Assembly: GCF_900142975.1 (NCBI RefSeq)
Contig: NZ_LT670848.1
Coordinates: 1,798,001 to 1,862,000, forward strand
Source: Salegentibacter salegens
GTDB lineage: Bacteria > Bacteroidota > Bacteroidia > Flavobacteriales > Flavobacteriaceae
Direction: 5' to 3'
DNA length: 64,000 nt
Shown: piece after piece, positions 45,901 through 54,326 of the stretch
Layout: every line of letters begins with the position of its first letter
Numbering within the stretch: position 1 is the stretch's first letter
Program-made: the position numbers and the translations under genes
Notes under the pieces: generated by a model
What the model was told of the DNA's origin: nothing
The model's database searches: none
The model's input: only the letters and a program-made list of their open reading frames with translations

Positions 45901-48900
45901 GGAAAGCGTTATATATATCTTAAAATAGAACAAAATGCAAATGCCTATAATCCTTCAGTAGAATTTATTTATTCAATATCACAGGGTGGTGAATTTATTT
46001 CAGAAGAAAGAATTACAGGATGTATAGATATTGGAGATGAAAAAATACCCGAATTACTTCGAATTGGTGAAGTACAAAACTGGTCTTGTGGAAATGCTAT
46101 CACCCTGGAAAGTTTTTATATGGACTGGACAAATAATCACAAAAAAGCCTGTGGGGATGTTCGCCAGAGAATGTGTGTTTCAACCAACGAGAACGATGAA
46201 ATTCATTTCCCTTTATCGGCAAGAATAGAGAAAATCAACAATTTTTGTTACGGGGATGAAAAAGGATCAATAGAAATAATACCCACTGGTGGTGTAGGTA
46301 CTTATCACTATGAAATTCAGAATACTGTAACCGGTGAAATATATGGTCCTAAAGACACACGAACTTTCCAGAATCTACCGGCCGGAACTTATAAAGCAAT
46401 GGTTCATGACGATAATGAAACTTATACCGTAAATGATATAACTATTACACAACCCGAAAATGCGCTTTTACTGGAAGAAATAGACCAGACACCATTAGTA
46501 TGTTTTGGGGGAAGTAATGCTACCGCAACGGTAGAAGCTTCTGGCGGGACAGCTCCATACACTATAGTTTGGGATCATATTAGTCAAACTTCAACCGAAA
46601 CTACAGGAACCGCTAACAATCTTTCTGCTGGCACATATTCAGTAAACGTGGTTGATGCTAATGGTTGTGAATTTACTACCGAGGTTACTATTGATCAGCC
46701 AGAAGAATTAATTGCAAATGCAGGAGAAGACCAGACTTTGGAATGTGGTGTAAACCAGGTGAATTTAGGAGGTGTTTTTGAAGGCTACACTAACCCCAGA
46801 ACGCAAGAAGAAGAATTTGGGACCTGGCGAATTATTAATGGCCCGGCAGGAGCTGTAATTTCAGATCCAAACAATCCCGAAAGTCTTTTCACAATAACCG
46901 CAACGGGCACTTACACCCTGGAATGGACTATCCCTTGTGGGAGTAGCGATAGAGTTAAAATAATTTTTAGTAACTGCAGCACTATAGATTTTGACGGAGT
47001 TGATGATTATATAGATTTTGGTAACAACCTAAATCTTACCTCAGGATTTACCTTAGAAGCCTGGGTTAAACAAGATCAAAATGCTACCACTTCAATAAAA
47101 ACTGTTCTCTCTAAAAGGGATAATGCTAATCTTAGTACGGGAGGATACGATTTAATTATTGAAAATAATACTCCTAAATTTAGATGGAATAACGAAATTA
47201 TTTCTTCAGATCATCAAATTGATTCAGACCGCTGGTACCACATCGCGGTAATTCAAGGTGGAAATGATGCTGGTATATATATAGATGGCATTAAAGCGAG
47301 TGAAAACATTCCCGGAATTCCCAATAGTGTTGATAATAGGTTTCTAATTGGGGCTATGCACGATAGTGCTTCAGAACCACTTCCCACCCACTTTTTTCAC
47401 GGCTGGATAGAAGAAGTTAGAGTCTGGAATACGTCCTTAGATCTAGACCAACTTAAATTTATGATGAACCAACGCATTATAGATAACAATTCTACAAATG
47501 TAAAAGGTGAAATTATACCATTAAATGTTCCTAATAACCTGGATTGGGAAAATCTAATAGGATATTATAGACTTATAACCTCTGAAGCTACCAACGGTAT
47601 CACAAAAAATAAAATACTAAATGGTATTGACGGCCGGTTAAAAAACATTCAAAGTACCCAACAGAATACCGCTCCCCTCCCGTATATTGCTACTGGAGGA
47701 GATTGGTGGAATATCAACTCGTGGAAACAACCCCAGGTATGGGATACTCCAAACAGTACCGGTGTAAATGGTGAAAGAATTGACTGGAATATCGCCCGGT
47801 TAGACGGTAAGACCTTAACAAATGCTGCAACTACTAATAATTCAAATAGCATCACTTTATTAGGACTTTTGGATGACGCAGGTTCTTTAATAATGGATGG
47901 AGCTAATAATACTTCGGGTAACGAATTACATATTAGTCATTATCTGGAATTAAATGGAAAAATAGATCTTAACGGTGAATCACAATTAGTGCAACCCGAA
48001 GGAAGCCAAATTAGTGGTTCCGGGAGCTTAGAACGCGATCAGCAAGGCACCGCAAGTAGTTTCAATTATAATTACTGGAGCTCCCCGGTAATATCAGATC
48101 CTACAAACACTACTTACAAGGTTAACCGGGTTATGAAAGATGGTTCTACATTGGGCACAAATAAGTATCAAAACATCAACTTTAAATGGCCACATACCCA
48201 CGCAGATGGACCAAAAGCCAATCCTATTAAAATAAGTGATTACTGGATTAATGCTTTTAGAGCCAGGGAAGCCAATGAATATAGCCAGTGGGAACAAATT
48301 GGAAGCTACACTGCTTTAAAACCAGGCGAAGGCTATACCATGAAGGGCACCGAAAATATAGATATTGCTGAAGGAAAACTTCAAAATTATACTTTTAACG
48401 GTTTTCCAAATAATGGAGTAATAGAAGTTAGCGAAATTAGATCGGAACAAAATTACCTGCTGGGTAATCCATACCCATCTGCCATAAGTGTTGAGGAATT
48501 TATTTTAGACAATATTAGGGAGGGCGAAGGCCGTAATGATAAAAACCTTTTAAACGGAGCAGTTTATTTCTGGGATCATTTTGCCGGCAAAACCCATTAC
48601 CTGGCGCAGTATGTTGGAGGTTACGCTGTACGCAATTTAATAGATGGAGTTGCAGCCATTTCAAATGACTCCAGGATAAATGCCTCGGGAGCTGAAAGCA
48701 ATAAACGCCCCAGTCCATATATTCCGGTGGCGCAAGGATTTTTTGTGAATACTACGCAAGATGCACAAGCAGGAAGCTTTGACAGTTTTGATACCGGAAA
48801 TATCATCTTTAAAAACAGTCAACGTTATTATAGAACAGAAGTAGAAGAAAATATTTCGTTGTTTCTGCAAGCCCGCGATAATAACAAATCTAATAAAACT

Positions 48901-49608
48901 GAAGAAAAAAGGGAAGATGGGAGATATAAAATAAGATTATTGTTTAGTTCTCCTACCGGTTATCACCGGGAACTTCTTGTTGGTGCAGATACCAGAACCA
49001 GCCAGGGTTTTGACCTGGGCTTTGACGCCCCTTTAATAGATAAGGGCCCTGAAGATATGTATTGGGTAGTTGAAGATGCAAAATTTGTAATTCAGGGTGT
49101 GCCGCATTTCAATTTAGACCAGGTACTACCTTTAGGTTTTAAAATTGCTGAAGAAAAAGAATTCATGATAGAAATCGGGGAGCTTGAAAACCTGCCTGAA
49201 ATCACCGAAATTTATTTACGTAATAAAAGCGATAGTACGTATCACGATTTGCGAAAAGAAGCTTTTAAGGCAACGTTGCCTCCAGGAGAATATCAGGATT
49301 TATATGAAATTGTATTTCAGGATGTGACCTCAACCCGGGAAGATAAAGAACCCAGCCAGGAACCCATCGAATACTTCTATTCTATGGATGAAAAGGAATT
49401 CGTAATTAGCAATCCCGAACTTTATGAAATTGAACATATCAATATCTACAATATCACCGGTCAACTGGTAGATCAACACTTTGGAATTCCTGATATTAAA
49501 GAAATCCATATTCCACAGAAGAAATCTTTAAGCTCGGGAGTTTATATTGTGAAGGTGTACACCAACGCAGGCGATTACGCTAAAAAAGTAATTATTAGAA
49601 AAGACTAA
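43000..49608 (+). CDS. Giant T9SS-secreted repeat protein 3 (SprB/HYR-like repeats, LamG, sorting domain)
   Basis: A 2202-residue predicted surface adhesin. It starts at the conserved MGKITPRF (ATG 43000); the ATG at 42964 lies in the promoter. Order: signal peptide (about 1-30), one SprB repeat (58-134), one diverged and four near-identical 80-residue HYR-like repeats (137-540), and three SprB repeats (about 610-835). A PKD-like domain (840-930) and a cysteine-containing segment found only here (about 930-1075) follow, then two more SprB repeats (1078-1233). A LamG domain (about 1325-1497), the shared module (1497-2110) and the type A T9SS sorting domain (2120-2202) complete it. SprB repeats are known from the gliding adhesin SprB of Flavobacterium. 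Its stop overlaps the convergent rsmG stop by 4 bases. Confidence 0.86.
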   Translation: MGKITPRFFLIALISGWFLLSGNSLLANVNYGPEKPVLKEKQQKNLFFVGFILELAPSISLIENVPASCSNAQDGALNIDISGGVSPYTYAWSGPNNFSSTEKDISGLEPGNYTVSVTDSNEDTATASFTVDFEDLEAPTASFRNILVELDSSGSVSIQASDIDNGSSDNCGIDQISINKTNFNCTDVGDNNVALTVTDVNGNTATETATVTVEDKIAPQVITQNITVQLDENGTASITADQIDNGSNDACGIQSSSLDVSPFDCTNIGTNTVTLTVTDNHNNTATKTATVTVEDKITPQLITQDITVQLNENGTATITANQIDNGSNDACGIQSSSLDISTFDCTNIGANTVTLTVTDNHNNTATKTATVTVEDKIAPQVITQDITVQLDENGTASITADQIDNTSTDVCGIQSTSLDISTFDCTDIGANTVTLTVTDNHNNTSTQNATVTVEDKIAPEVITQDITVQLDENGTASITADQIDNGSKDACGIQSSSLDVSTFDCTNLGENTVTLTVTDNHNNTASNTAIVTVEDSIKPVLPEVNDITWGCEYTVETPVAIDNCGGEILGEANRSTTFSETGSIVWTFTDASNNSNSIEQTITINQIELNVQVDDILCNGFASGEAQAIVTGGVGEITYDWGELGNGPAKDGLSPGVYSVTATDINGCSATKEFTISEPESFIEITNIDINKGCFEENNASITVDAQGGTGQLTYNWSNGQTGATINNINNSSASNNLILTITDENGCSIEETITVYPPEELVITNIVDTETNTFGSATGTATAIIEGGTANFEFLWSDGQTDQIAKNLAAGTYSVTVTDANGCTDEETVTIIDPLEASMIPTSKCLSDDGGLRTSTFELDSVQGGIAPYNYKWDFAGETVEFSDTNNQTEGPGVHVVNYLESGVYPVSLTVIDSVGNEYTEIFNHYVGECFEPCGQTQNFDFTLETFYIGKEDSSPLLGSECESYTGKRYIYLKIEQNANAYNPSVEFIYSISQGGEFISEERITGCIDIGDEKIPELLRIGEVQNWSCGNAITLESFYMDWTNNHKKACGDVRQRMCVSTNENDEIHFPLSARIEKINNFCYGDEKGSIEIIPTGGVGTYHYEIQNTVTGEIYGPKDTRTFQNLPAGTYKAMVHDDNETYTVNDITITQPENALLLEEIDQTPLVCFGGSNATATVEASGGTAPYTIVWDHISQTSTETTGTANNLSAGTYSVNVVDANGCEFTTEVTIDQPEELIANAGEDQTLECGVNQVNLGGVFEGYTNPRTQEEEFGTWRIINGPAGAVISDPNNPESLFTITATGTYTLEWTIPCGSSDRVKIIFSNCSTIDFDGVDDYIDFGNNLNLTSGFTLEAWVKQDQNATTSIKTVLSKRDNANLSTGGYDLIIENNTPKFRWNNEIISSDHQIDSDRWYHIAVIQGGNDAGIYIDGIKASENIPGIPNSVDNRFLIGAMHDSASEPLPTHFFHGWIEEVRVWNTSLDLDQLKFMMNQRIIDNNSTNVKGEIIPLNVPNNLDWENLIGYYRLITSEATNGITKNKILNGIDGRLKNIQSTQQNTAPLPYIATGGDWWNINSWKQPQVWDTPNSTGVNGERIDWNIARLDGKTLTNAATTNNSNSITLLGLLDDAGSLIMDGANNTSGNELHISHYLELNGKIDLNGESQLVQPEGSQISGSGSLERDQQGTASSFNYNYWSSPVISDPTNTTYKVNRVMKDGSTLGTNKYQNINFKWPHTHADGPKANPIKISDYWINAFRAREANEYSQWEQIGSYTALKPGEGYTMKGTENIDIAEGKLQNYTFNGFPNNGVIEVSEIRSEQNYLLGNPYPSAISVEEFILDNIREGEGRNDKNLLNGAVYFWDHFAGKTHYLAQYVGGYAVRNLIDGVAAISNDSRINASGAESNKRPSPYIPVAQGFFVNTTQDAQAGSFDSFDTGNIIFKNSQRYYRTEVEENISLFLQARDNNKSNKTEEKREDGRYKIRLLFSSPTGYHRELLVGADTRTSQGFDLGFDAPLIDKGPEDMYWVVEDAKFVIQGVPHFNLDQVLPLGFKIAEEKEFMIEIGELENLPEITEIYLRNKSDSTYHDLRKEAFKATLPPGEYQDLYEIVFQDVTSTREDKEPSQEPIEYFYSMDEKEFVISNPELYEIEHINIYNITGQLVDQHFGIPDIKEIHIPQKKSLSSGVYIVKVYTNAGDYAKKVIIRKD
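43660..44620 (+). repeat. Four near-identical 240-bp tandem repeats
   Basis: GTTCAACTTGATGAAAATGG-type sequence recurs at about 43681, 43921, 44161 and 44401, exactly 240 bases (80 codons) apart, with few substitutions. A fifth, diverged unit precedes them (about 43410-43659). They encode the HYR-like repeats of giant protein 3 (ITVQLDENGTASITADQID). Confidence 0.9.
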
Positions 49609-50252
49609 GGTTTATATTTTAAAGGAAGATAAACCACTTTTTTAGTTTCGTAGAATTCCTCCTCAAAATAATCGCGGAGTTCATAAATTCTGGCTTTTGG
49701 ATAATCGCGAAGCTCTACAGTGAGATCTCCACCTTTGAGGTAAAGAATTCCGTTTTTAAGTTCGTGCTGACTTTTCTTTGCGATTTTTCCTTTAGTCCAG
49801 TGTACAAAAGTAGGCATTGCTGCTACTGCCCTACTCACTATAAAGTCGTAAGTTCCTTTAATCTCTTCTACCCTGGCATTGGTAGTTTTAACATTGGTAA
49901 GTTGTAAACCTTCTACAACTTCCTTTACAACTTTCATCTTTTTCCCAATAGAATCTACTAAATGAAAATTGGTTTCAGGAAACAATATAGCCAACGGAAT
50001 TCCAGGGAATCCACCACCTGTACCTACATCTAAGATATTGGCTCCCGGTTTAAATTGCTGAATTTTTGCAATTCCCAGGGAGTGTAAAACATGCCTTAAA
50101 TAAATTTCATCTATATCCTTACGCGAGACCACGTTTATTTTGATGTTCCAGTCTTTGTAAAGTGACTCCATTTGCGCAAATTTCGCATATTGGTCATCGG
50201 TTAAATCGGGGAAGTATTTTTTTATTAAATCCAAAGTTTTCACAATTTCCAC
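49605..50252 (-). CDS. rsmG: 16S rRNA (guanine527-N7)-methyltransferase
   Basis: Methylates G527 of 16S rRNA with SAM. The 215-residue frame has the signature DVGTGGGFPGIPLAI (SAM-binding loop), the LVDSIGKKMKVV motif and the conserved VSRAVA. The start is uncertain. The longest frame begins with GTG at 50252, which overlaps a -7-like box (TATTTTTG on the minus strand, 50259-50252). GTG 50243 or TTG 50234 (which would give MDLIKKYFPDL, close to other RsmG N-termini) are better candidates. It converges on giant gene 3 with a 4-base overlap. Confidence 0.93.
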   Translation of the reverse strand: MEIVKTLDLIKKYFPDLTDDQYAKFAQMESLYKDWNIKINVVSRKDIDEIYLRHVLHSLGIAKIQQFKPGANILDVGTGGGFPGIPLAILFPETNFHLVDSIGKKMKVVKEVVEGLQLTNVKTTNARVEEIKGTYDFIVSRAVAAMPTFVHWTKGKIAKKSQHELKNGILYLKGGDLTVELRDYPKARIYELRDYFEEEFYETKKVVYLPLKYKP

Positions 50253-50328
50253 AAAAATACATAATTTGGTGCTGAAATTGCAGCGTATATTAATACGGTA
50301 TAGATATAGATTAACTATTTAAATATTT

Positions 50329-50336
50329 TACCTTTA
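50329..50336 (+). promoter_or_regulatory. -7 promoter box of the desaturase gene
   Basis: TACCTTTA, one mismatch from TAnnTTTG, 17 bases before the ATG. Confidence 0.45.
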
Positions 50337-50353
50337 CCACTTACAAAAATTCC

Positions 50354-51460
50354 ATGGAAAACGTTCAAAATCATATAAAATTCTCCCGAAAAGATTCTAC
50401 AAAATTCTTTAGGTTACTCAACAAACGAGTGAATAATTATTTTAAAGAAAATAATATTAAAAAAACCGGAAACTGGAAACTGCACCTCAAGGCAGTAGCT
50501 ATGTTTTCTTTGTTTTTAACCCCATACTTTTTAATTCTTACCCTTGATATTTCACAGTGGTGGATGCTGCTTCTTACTGTGGTAATGGGTTCCGGAATGG
50601 CTGGAGTAGGAATGAATATTATGCACGATGGTAACCACGGCTCCTATTCTTCAAAAAAATGGGTAAATAAATTTATGGGCGGAACAATTTACGTTTTGGC
50701 AGGTAATGTTTATAACTGGCAGGTACAGCATAACGTTTTACACCATACCTATACTAATATCCACGGCCACGACGAAGATTTGGATGCCGGAAGAATTATT
50801 AGGTTTTCTGAACATGCCAAATGGTACAGTTTTCACCGTTTTCAGCATTATTATTCCGTATTTTTATACGGTTTATTAACTTTCAACTGGGCTTTAACTA
50901 CCGATTTTAAGCAAACTAAAAATTATTTGAAGCGAAAACTTTCTTACGGAAAAATGCCAAATCCGGTTACGCAATGGAGTATTATCGCGATCACGAAACT
51001 GATTTATGTTTCTATTTGGATCGTGATTCCTATGTTGATTTTATCAATTTCCTGGTGGAAAATTCTAATAGGATTTTTCGTGATGCATTATACAGCAGGA
51101 TTAATTCTTAGTATCGTGTTTCAGTTAGCCCACGTGGTTAAAGAAACCGAAATGCCTTTACCAGACGAAACCGGCTCCATGAAAAACACCTGGGCAATTC
51201 ACCAGCTGTTTACCACGGTTAATTTTTCGACTAAAAATAAAATTGTAAACTGGTTTACCGGCGGATTAAATCACCAGGTAGAACATCATATTTTCCCGAA
51301 TATTAGTCATATTCATTACACCAAAATAGCTAAAATAGTAAAGGAAACAGCTGCAGAATGCAACCTTCCTTACCACGAATACGAAACCACACGCGCAGCA
51401 ATAATTGCCCATTTTAAACATTTAAAACAAATGGGTGCGAAACCTGCAATTTCGTCTTAA
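50354..51460 (+). CDS. Membrane fatty acid desaturase
   Basis: A 368-residue integral membrane di-iron desaturase that introduces a double bond into acyl chains, probably helping membrane fluidity. The three histidine boxes are intact: HDGNHG (91-96), HNVLHH (126-131) and HQVEHH (307-312). The HQxxHH form of the third box is typical of front-end and acyl-lipid desaturases. About four to six membrane helices flank them, with clear ones at about 47-64, 69-90 and 211-260. No cytochrome b5 domain is fused. Regiospecificity cannot be read from sequence. It is followed 26 bases later by the aminotransferase gene. Confidence 0.92.
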   Translation: MENVQNHIKFSRKDSTKFFRLLNKRVNNYFKENNIKKTGNWKLHLKAVAMFSLFLTPYFLILTLDISQWWMLLLTVVMGSGMAGVGMNIMHDGNHGSYSSKKWVNKFMGGTIYVLAGNVYNWQVQHNVLHHTYTNIHGHDEDLDAGRIIRFSEHAKWYSFHRFQHYYSVFLYGLLTFNWALTTDFKQTKNYLKRKLSYGKMPNPVTQWSIIAITKLIYVSIWIVIPMLILSISWWKILIGFFVMHYTAGLILSIVFQLAHVVKETEMPLPDETGSMKNTWAIHQLFTTVNFSTKNKIVNWFTGGLNHQVEHHIFPNISHIHYTKIAKIVKETAAECNLPYHEYETTRAAIIAHFKHLKQMGAKPAISS

Positions 51461-51486
51461 TAACTAATTAGTAACCATTTTAAAGA

Positions 51487-52680
51487 ATGCAAGAACAATT
51501 ATCCAACCGAATTAACAACTTAGCAACTTCCCAAACCCTGGCTATGGCTGCAAAAGCGCGTGAACTTAGAGCCGAAGGGAAAGACATTATCGGGTTAAGC
51601 CTGGGAGAACCAGATTTTAATACCCCAGATTTTATAAAAGAAGCCGCGATACAGGCGATTAACGACAATTATAATTCTTACACTCCCGTAGATGGATATG
51701 TAGAATTAAAAGATGCCATAATCAAGAAATTTAAGCGGGATAATGACCTTACTTATAATCACTCTCAAATTGTAGTTTCTACAGGGGCCAAACAATCTTT
51801 GGCAAATGTAGCTATGGTTTTATTAAATCCGGGAGATGAGGTTATTTTGCCCTGCCCTTACTGGGTAAGTTATGCTGAGATAGTAAAACTTGCTGAAGGT
51901 GTTCCGGTAGAAGTTCCAACATCAGTAGAAACCGATTTCAAAATGACTCCCGAGCAACTGGAGGCTGCAATTACACCCAAAACAAAAATGATTTGGTATA
52001 GCTCTCCCTGCAATCCCAGCGGGATGGTATACAGCAAAGAAGAACTAAGAGGCCTTGCTGATGTGCTTAAAAAACATCCGGATATTATTATTGTAAGTGA
52101 TGAAATTTACGAACATATCAATTTCGTAGGTGGTCACGCTTCTATGGCTCAGTTTGAAGATATGTACGATCGTGTAGTTACCGTAAACGGTGTCTCTAAA
52201 GCTTTTGCAATGACCGGTTGGAGAATTGGTTATATAGGTGCACCGGCGTGGATTGCCCGAGCTACCAATAAAATGCAGGGTCAAATTACCAGTGGTGCTA
52301 ACTGTATTGCCCAACGTGCGGTAATTACTGCCCTGGAGGCGCCCGTTAGCAAAATTAGCTATATGGTAGATACCTTTAAGACAAGAAGAAAACTTATTAT
52401 AGATCTATTAAATGGTATTGAAGGTTTTGTAACCACAGAGCCCGAAGGAGCTTTTTATGTTTTCCCAAATGTTTCTCATTTCTTCGGAAAAACAATTAAA
52501 GGTCATAAAATTGAAAATGCTACAGATTTTTCTATGTTTTTATTAGAAGAAGCGCTTGTTGCCACTGTAACGGGTGATGCTTTTGGGAATCCAGACTGTA
52601 TAAGAATTTCTTACGCGGCAAGTGAAGCTCAAATTGAAGAAGCAATGAAGCGAATTAAATCAGTTTTAGCTGAAGCATAG
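51487..52680 (+). CDS. Class I PLP-dependent aminotransferase (aspartate aminotransferase type)
   Basis: Transfers amino groups between aspartate (or a related amino acid) and 2-oxoglutarate. The 397-residue protein matches the I-gamma subgroup typical of Bacteria outside the enterics. The PLP lysine is Lys238 in VNGVSKAFAMTGWRIGY; Asn176 (SSPCNPSG) and Asp205 (VSDEIYEH) contact the cofactor, and the C-terminal RISYA carries the substrate-carboxylate arginine. Substrate specificity within the group (aspartate, prephenate, aromatic) is uncertain. Confidence 0.9.
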   Translation: MQEQLSNRINNLATSQTLAMAAKARELRAEGKDIIGLSLGEPDFNTPDFIKEAAIQAINDNYNSYTPVDGYVELKDAIIKKFKRDNDLTYNHSQIVVSTGAKQSLANVAMVLLNPGDEVILPCPYWVSYAEIVKLAEGVPVEVPTSVETDFKMTPEQLEAAITPKTKMIWYSSPCNPSGMVYSKEELRGLADVLKKHPDIIIVSDEIYEHINFVGGHASMAQFEDMYDRVVTVNGVSKAFAMTGWRIGYIGAPAWIARATNKMQGQITSGANCIAQRAVITALEAPVSKISYMVDTFKTRRKLIIDLLNGIEGFVTTEPEGAFYVFPNVSHFFGKTIKGHKIENATDFSMFLLEEALVATVTGDAFGNPDCIRISYAASEAQIEEAMKRIKSVLAEA

Positions 52681-52731
52681 AATTTTCAGTTTAATAAGTT
52701 CATTTAAACTGTATTAAACTAATATTATATT

Positions 52732-52808
52732 CGTCATTGCGAGGAACGAAGTAATCTCTAGTAATTAAACTACAGATTGCTTCACTCTGTTCGCAATGAC
52801 GTTTTTTT
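52732..52808. repeat. Imperfect 70-bp palindromic repeat, probably a bidirectional terminator
   Basis: CGTCATTGCGA (52732-52742) pairs with TCGCAATGACG (52791-52801), and GAAGTAATCT (52748-52757) nearly pairs with AGATTGCTTC (52774-52783). A run of seven T follows. It belongs to the CGTCATTGCGAGGAACGAAG type of intergenic repeat that is widespread in Flavobacteriaceae. It lies between the convergent aminotransferase and trkH genes, so it could end both transcripts. Confidence 0.8.
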
Positions 52809-52829
52809 ATTTAAGAGAGTGTTAGTTTT

Positions 52830-54326
52830 TTACCTATTCCTCCAGAAAAACGGAGTAAGAAGTATAAGAACAGTAAAGAGTTCTAACCTTCCAATAAGCA
52901 TTAGAAAAGAACACCACCATTTACCAATAGGTGGAAGAATATCAAAATTATTTACCGGGCCAAGTGCGCCAAAAGCAGGTCCAATATTCCCTAGGGAAGA
53001 AGCGGCTCCCCCAATAGCTGTTTCAAAATCGAGCCCCAAACCTCCTAAAACTACTGAGCCAATAATAAAGGAAAGCATATAAAGAATAAAGAAACCAAGG
53101 ATATTAAAGGTTACTCCTTTTCCAATAGATTTTCCGTTAAATCGAACCGGAAGTATTGCATTAGGGTGTAAGGCACGTTTAAATTCAATACCGCCATTTC
53201 TAATCATTATAATATGGCGCATTACCTTTACCCCACCAGAAGTAGACCCGGCAGAACCTCCTAAAAAGAACATCCCAAAGAAGAGAATGGTAAGAAAGGG
53301 AGTCCACATTGTATAATCGGCTGTAACGAAACCGGTGGTCGTTATTATCGCTAACACCTGAAAAAGTGCGTGTCTAAAAGCACTTTCAGCTTCTCCCCAA
53401 ACCATGGGGTGATCTATTTGCGAAAGAGCAACATCGGCTTCAAAATAAATAAATGCAGAAGCCACTACTGTAAAAATTCCTATAAAATAGAAATACCATT
53501 TAAATTCATCGTCATGCAAAACTTTTTGCACCCTCCCTTTAAAACTATAATAGCTTAAAACAAAATTGGTCCCGGCCAGGAACATAAAAAGCATGATGAT
53601 ATACTGGATAATCGGTCTGTCGTTCCAATAAGCCACACTAATGTTTTTGGTTGAGAAACCACCGGTAGAAAGCGTACTAAGTGAATGGTTTATAGCATCA
53701 AAAAAGCTCATCCCTGCCACTTTCAGCAAGATAGTTTCAGCAACGGTATAGCTCACATAAATTAGCCATAGACGCTTGGCTGTATCTGTAATTCTGGGTT
53801 TTAACTTATCGGCGCTGGGCCCGGGAGCTTCGGCAGCAAAAAGCTGCATCCCTCCTATTCCCAATAAAGGTAAAATTGCAATGGCTAAAACTATAATTCC
53901 CATTCCGCCAATCCAATGCGTTAGGCTACGCCAGAAAAGAATTCCTTTAGGAATAGATTCAATATCATTTAAAACCGAGGCACCTGTTGTGGTGTAACCA
54001 GACATGGTTTCAAAAAAAGCATCGGTAAACGCAGGAATAGATTCGCTTAACACATAAGGTAGTGTTCCGCTTAGAGCCATAAAAATCCAGCCAAAAGTTA
54101 CAATTATATAACCTTCACGTTTTTTTACTTCTTTACGGTGGCCCCTGGTGGTAAACATTAGAAGTACCCCAAGAAAGAGGGTGATAAAAGCGGCTGCAAG
54201 AATATGAACCGTTACACCATCTTCATAAAACCAACTTATTAAAACTGCCAGCAGCATAAAACCACCGTTGCATAAAAGCAACAGTCCCATAACGTGCAGG
54301 ATAATCTGGTGATTAAGTCTTGGCAT
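52830..54326 (-). CDS. trkH: TrkH-type potassium uptake protein
   Basis: The channel-like membrane subunit of the Trk/Ktr K+ uptake system. The 498-residue protein has around ten or more hydrophobic segments with four pore repeats of the SKT superfamily, seen as SGYTTTGASVL, STLSTGGFSTKNI, TTTGFVTADY and SLGNIGPAFGALGP. The glycine at each filter is present. The start codon overlaps the trkA stop by one base (TAATG), so translation is coupled. TrkA, encoded directly upstream, would gate this channel. Confidence 0.95.
   Translation of the reverse strand: MPRLNHQIILHVMGLLLLCNGGFMLLAVLISWFYEDGVTVHILAAAFITLFLGVLLMFTTRGHRKEVKKREGYIIVTFGWIFMALSGTLPYVLSESIPAFTDAFFETMSGYTTTGASVLNDIESIPKGILFWRSLTHWIGGMGIIVLAIAILPLLGIGGMQLFAAEAPGPSADKLKPRITDTAKRLWLIYVSYTVAETILLKVAGMSFFDAINHSLSTLSTGGFSTKNISVAYWNDRPIIQYIIMLFMFLAGTNFVLSYYSFKGRVQKVLHDDEFKWYFYFIGIFTVVASAFIYFEADVALSQIDHPMVWGEAESAFRHALFQVLAIITTTGFVTADYTMWTPFLTILFFGMFFLGGSAGSTSGGVKVMRHIIMIRNGGIEFKRALHPNAILPVRFNGKSIGKGVTFNILGFFILYMLSFIIGSVVLGGLGLDFETAIGGAASSLGNIGPAFGALGPVNNFDILPPIGKWWCSFLMLIGRLELFTVLILLTPFFWRNR

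Noticed and set aside
23679..49608. Enzyme function (glycoside hydrolase, protease) or toxin (Rhs/polymorphic) in the giants
   Set aside because: I see no catalytic motifs, no YD repeats, no variable toxin tip and no immunity gene downstream; all three end in sorting domains.
52777..53082. Plus-strand 101-codon frame between the aminotransferase and trkH
   Set aside because: It overlaps trkH on the other strand and starts within the palindromic repeat; no family features.
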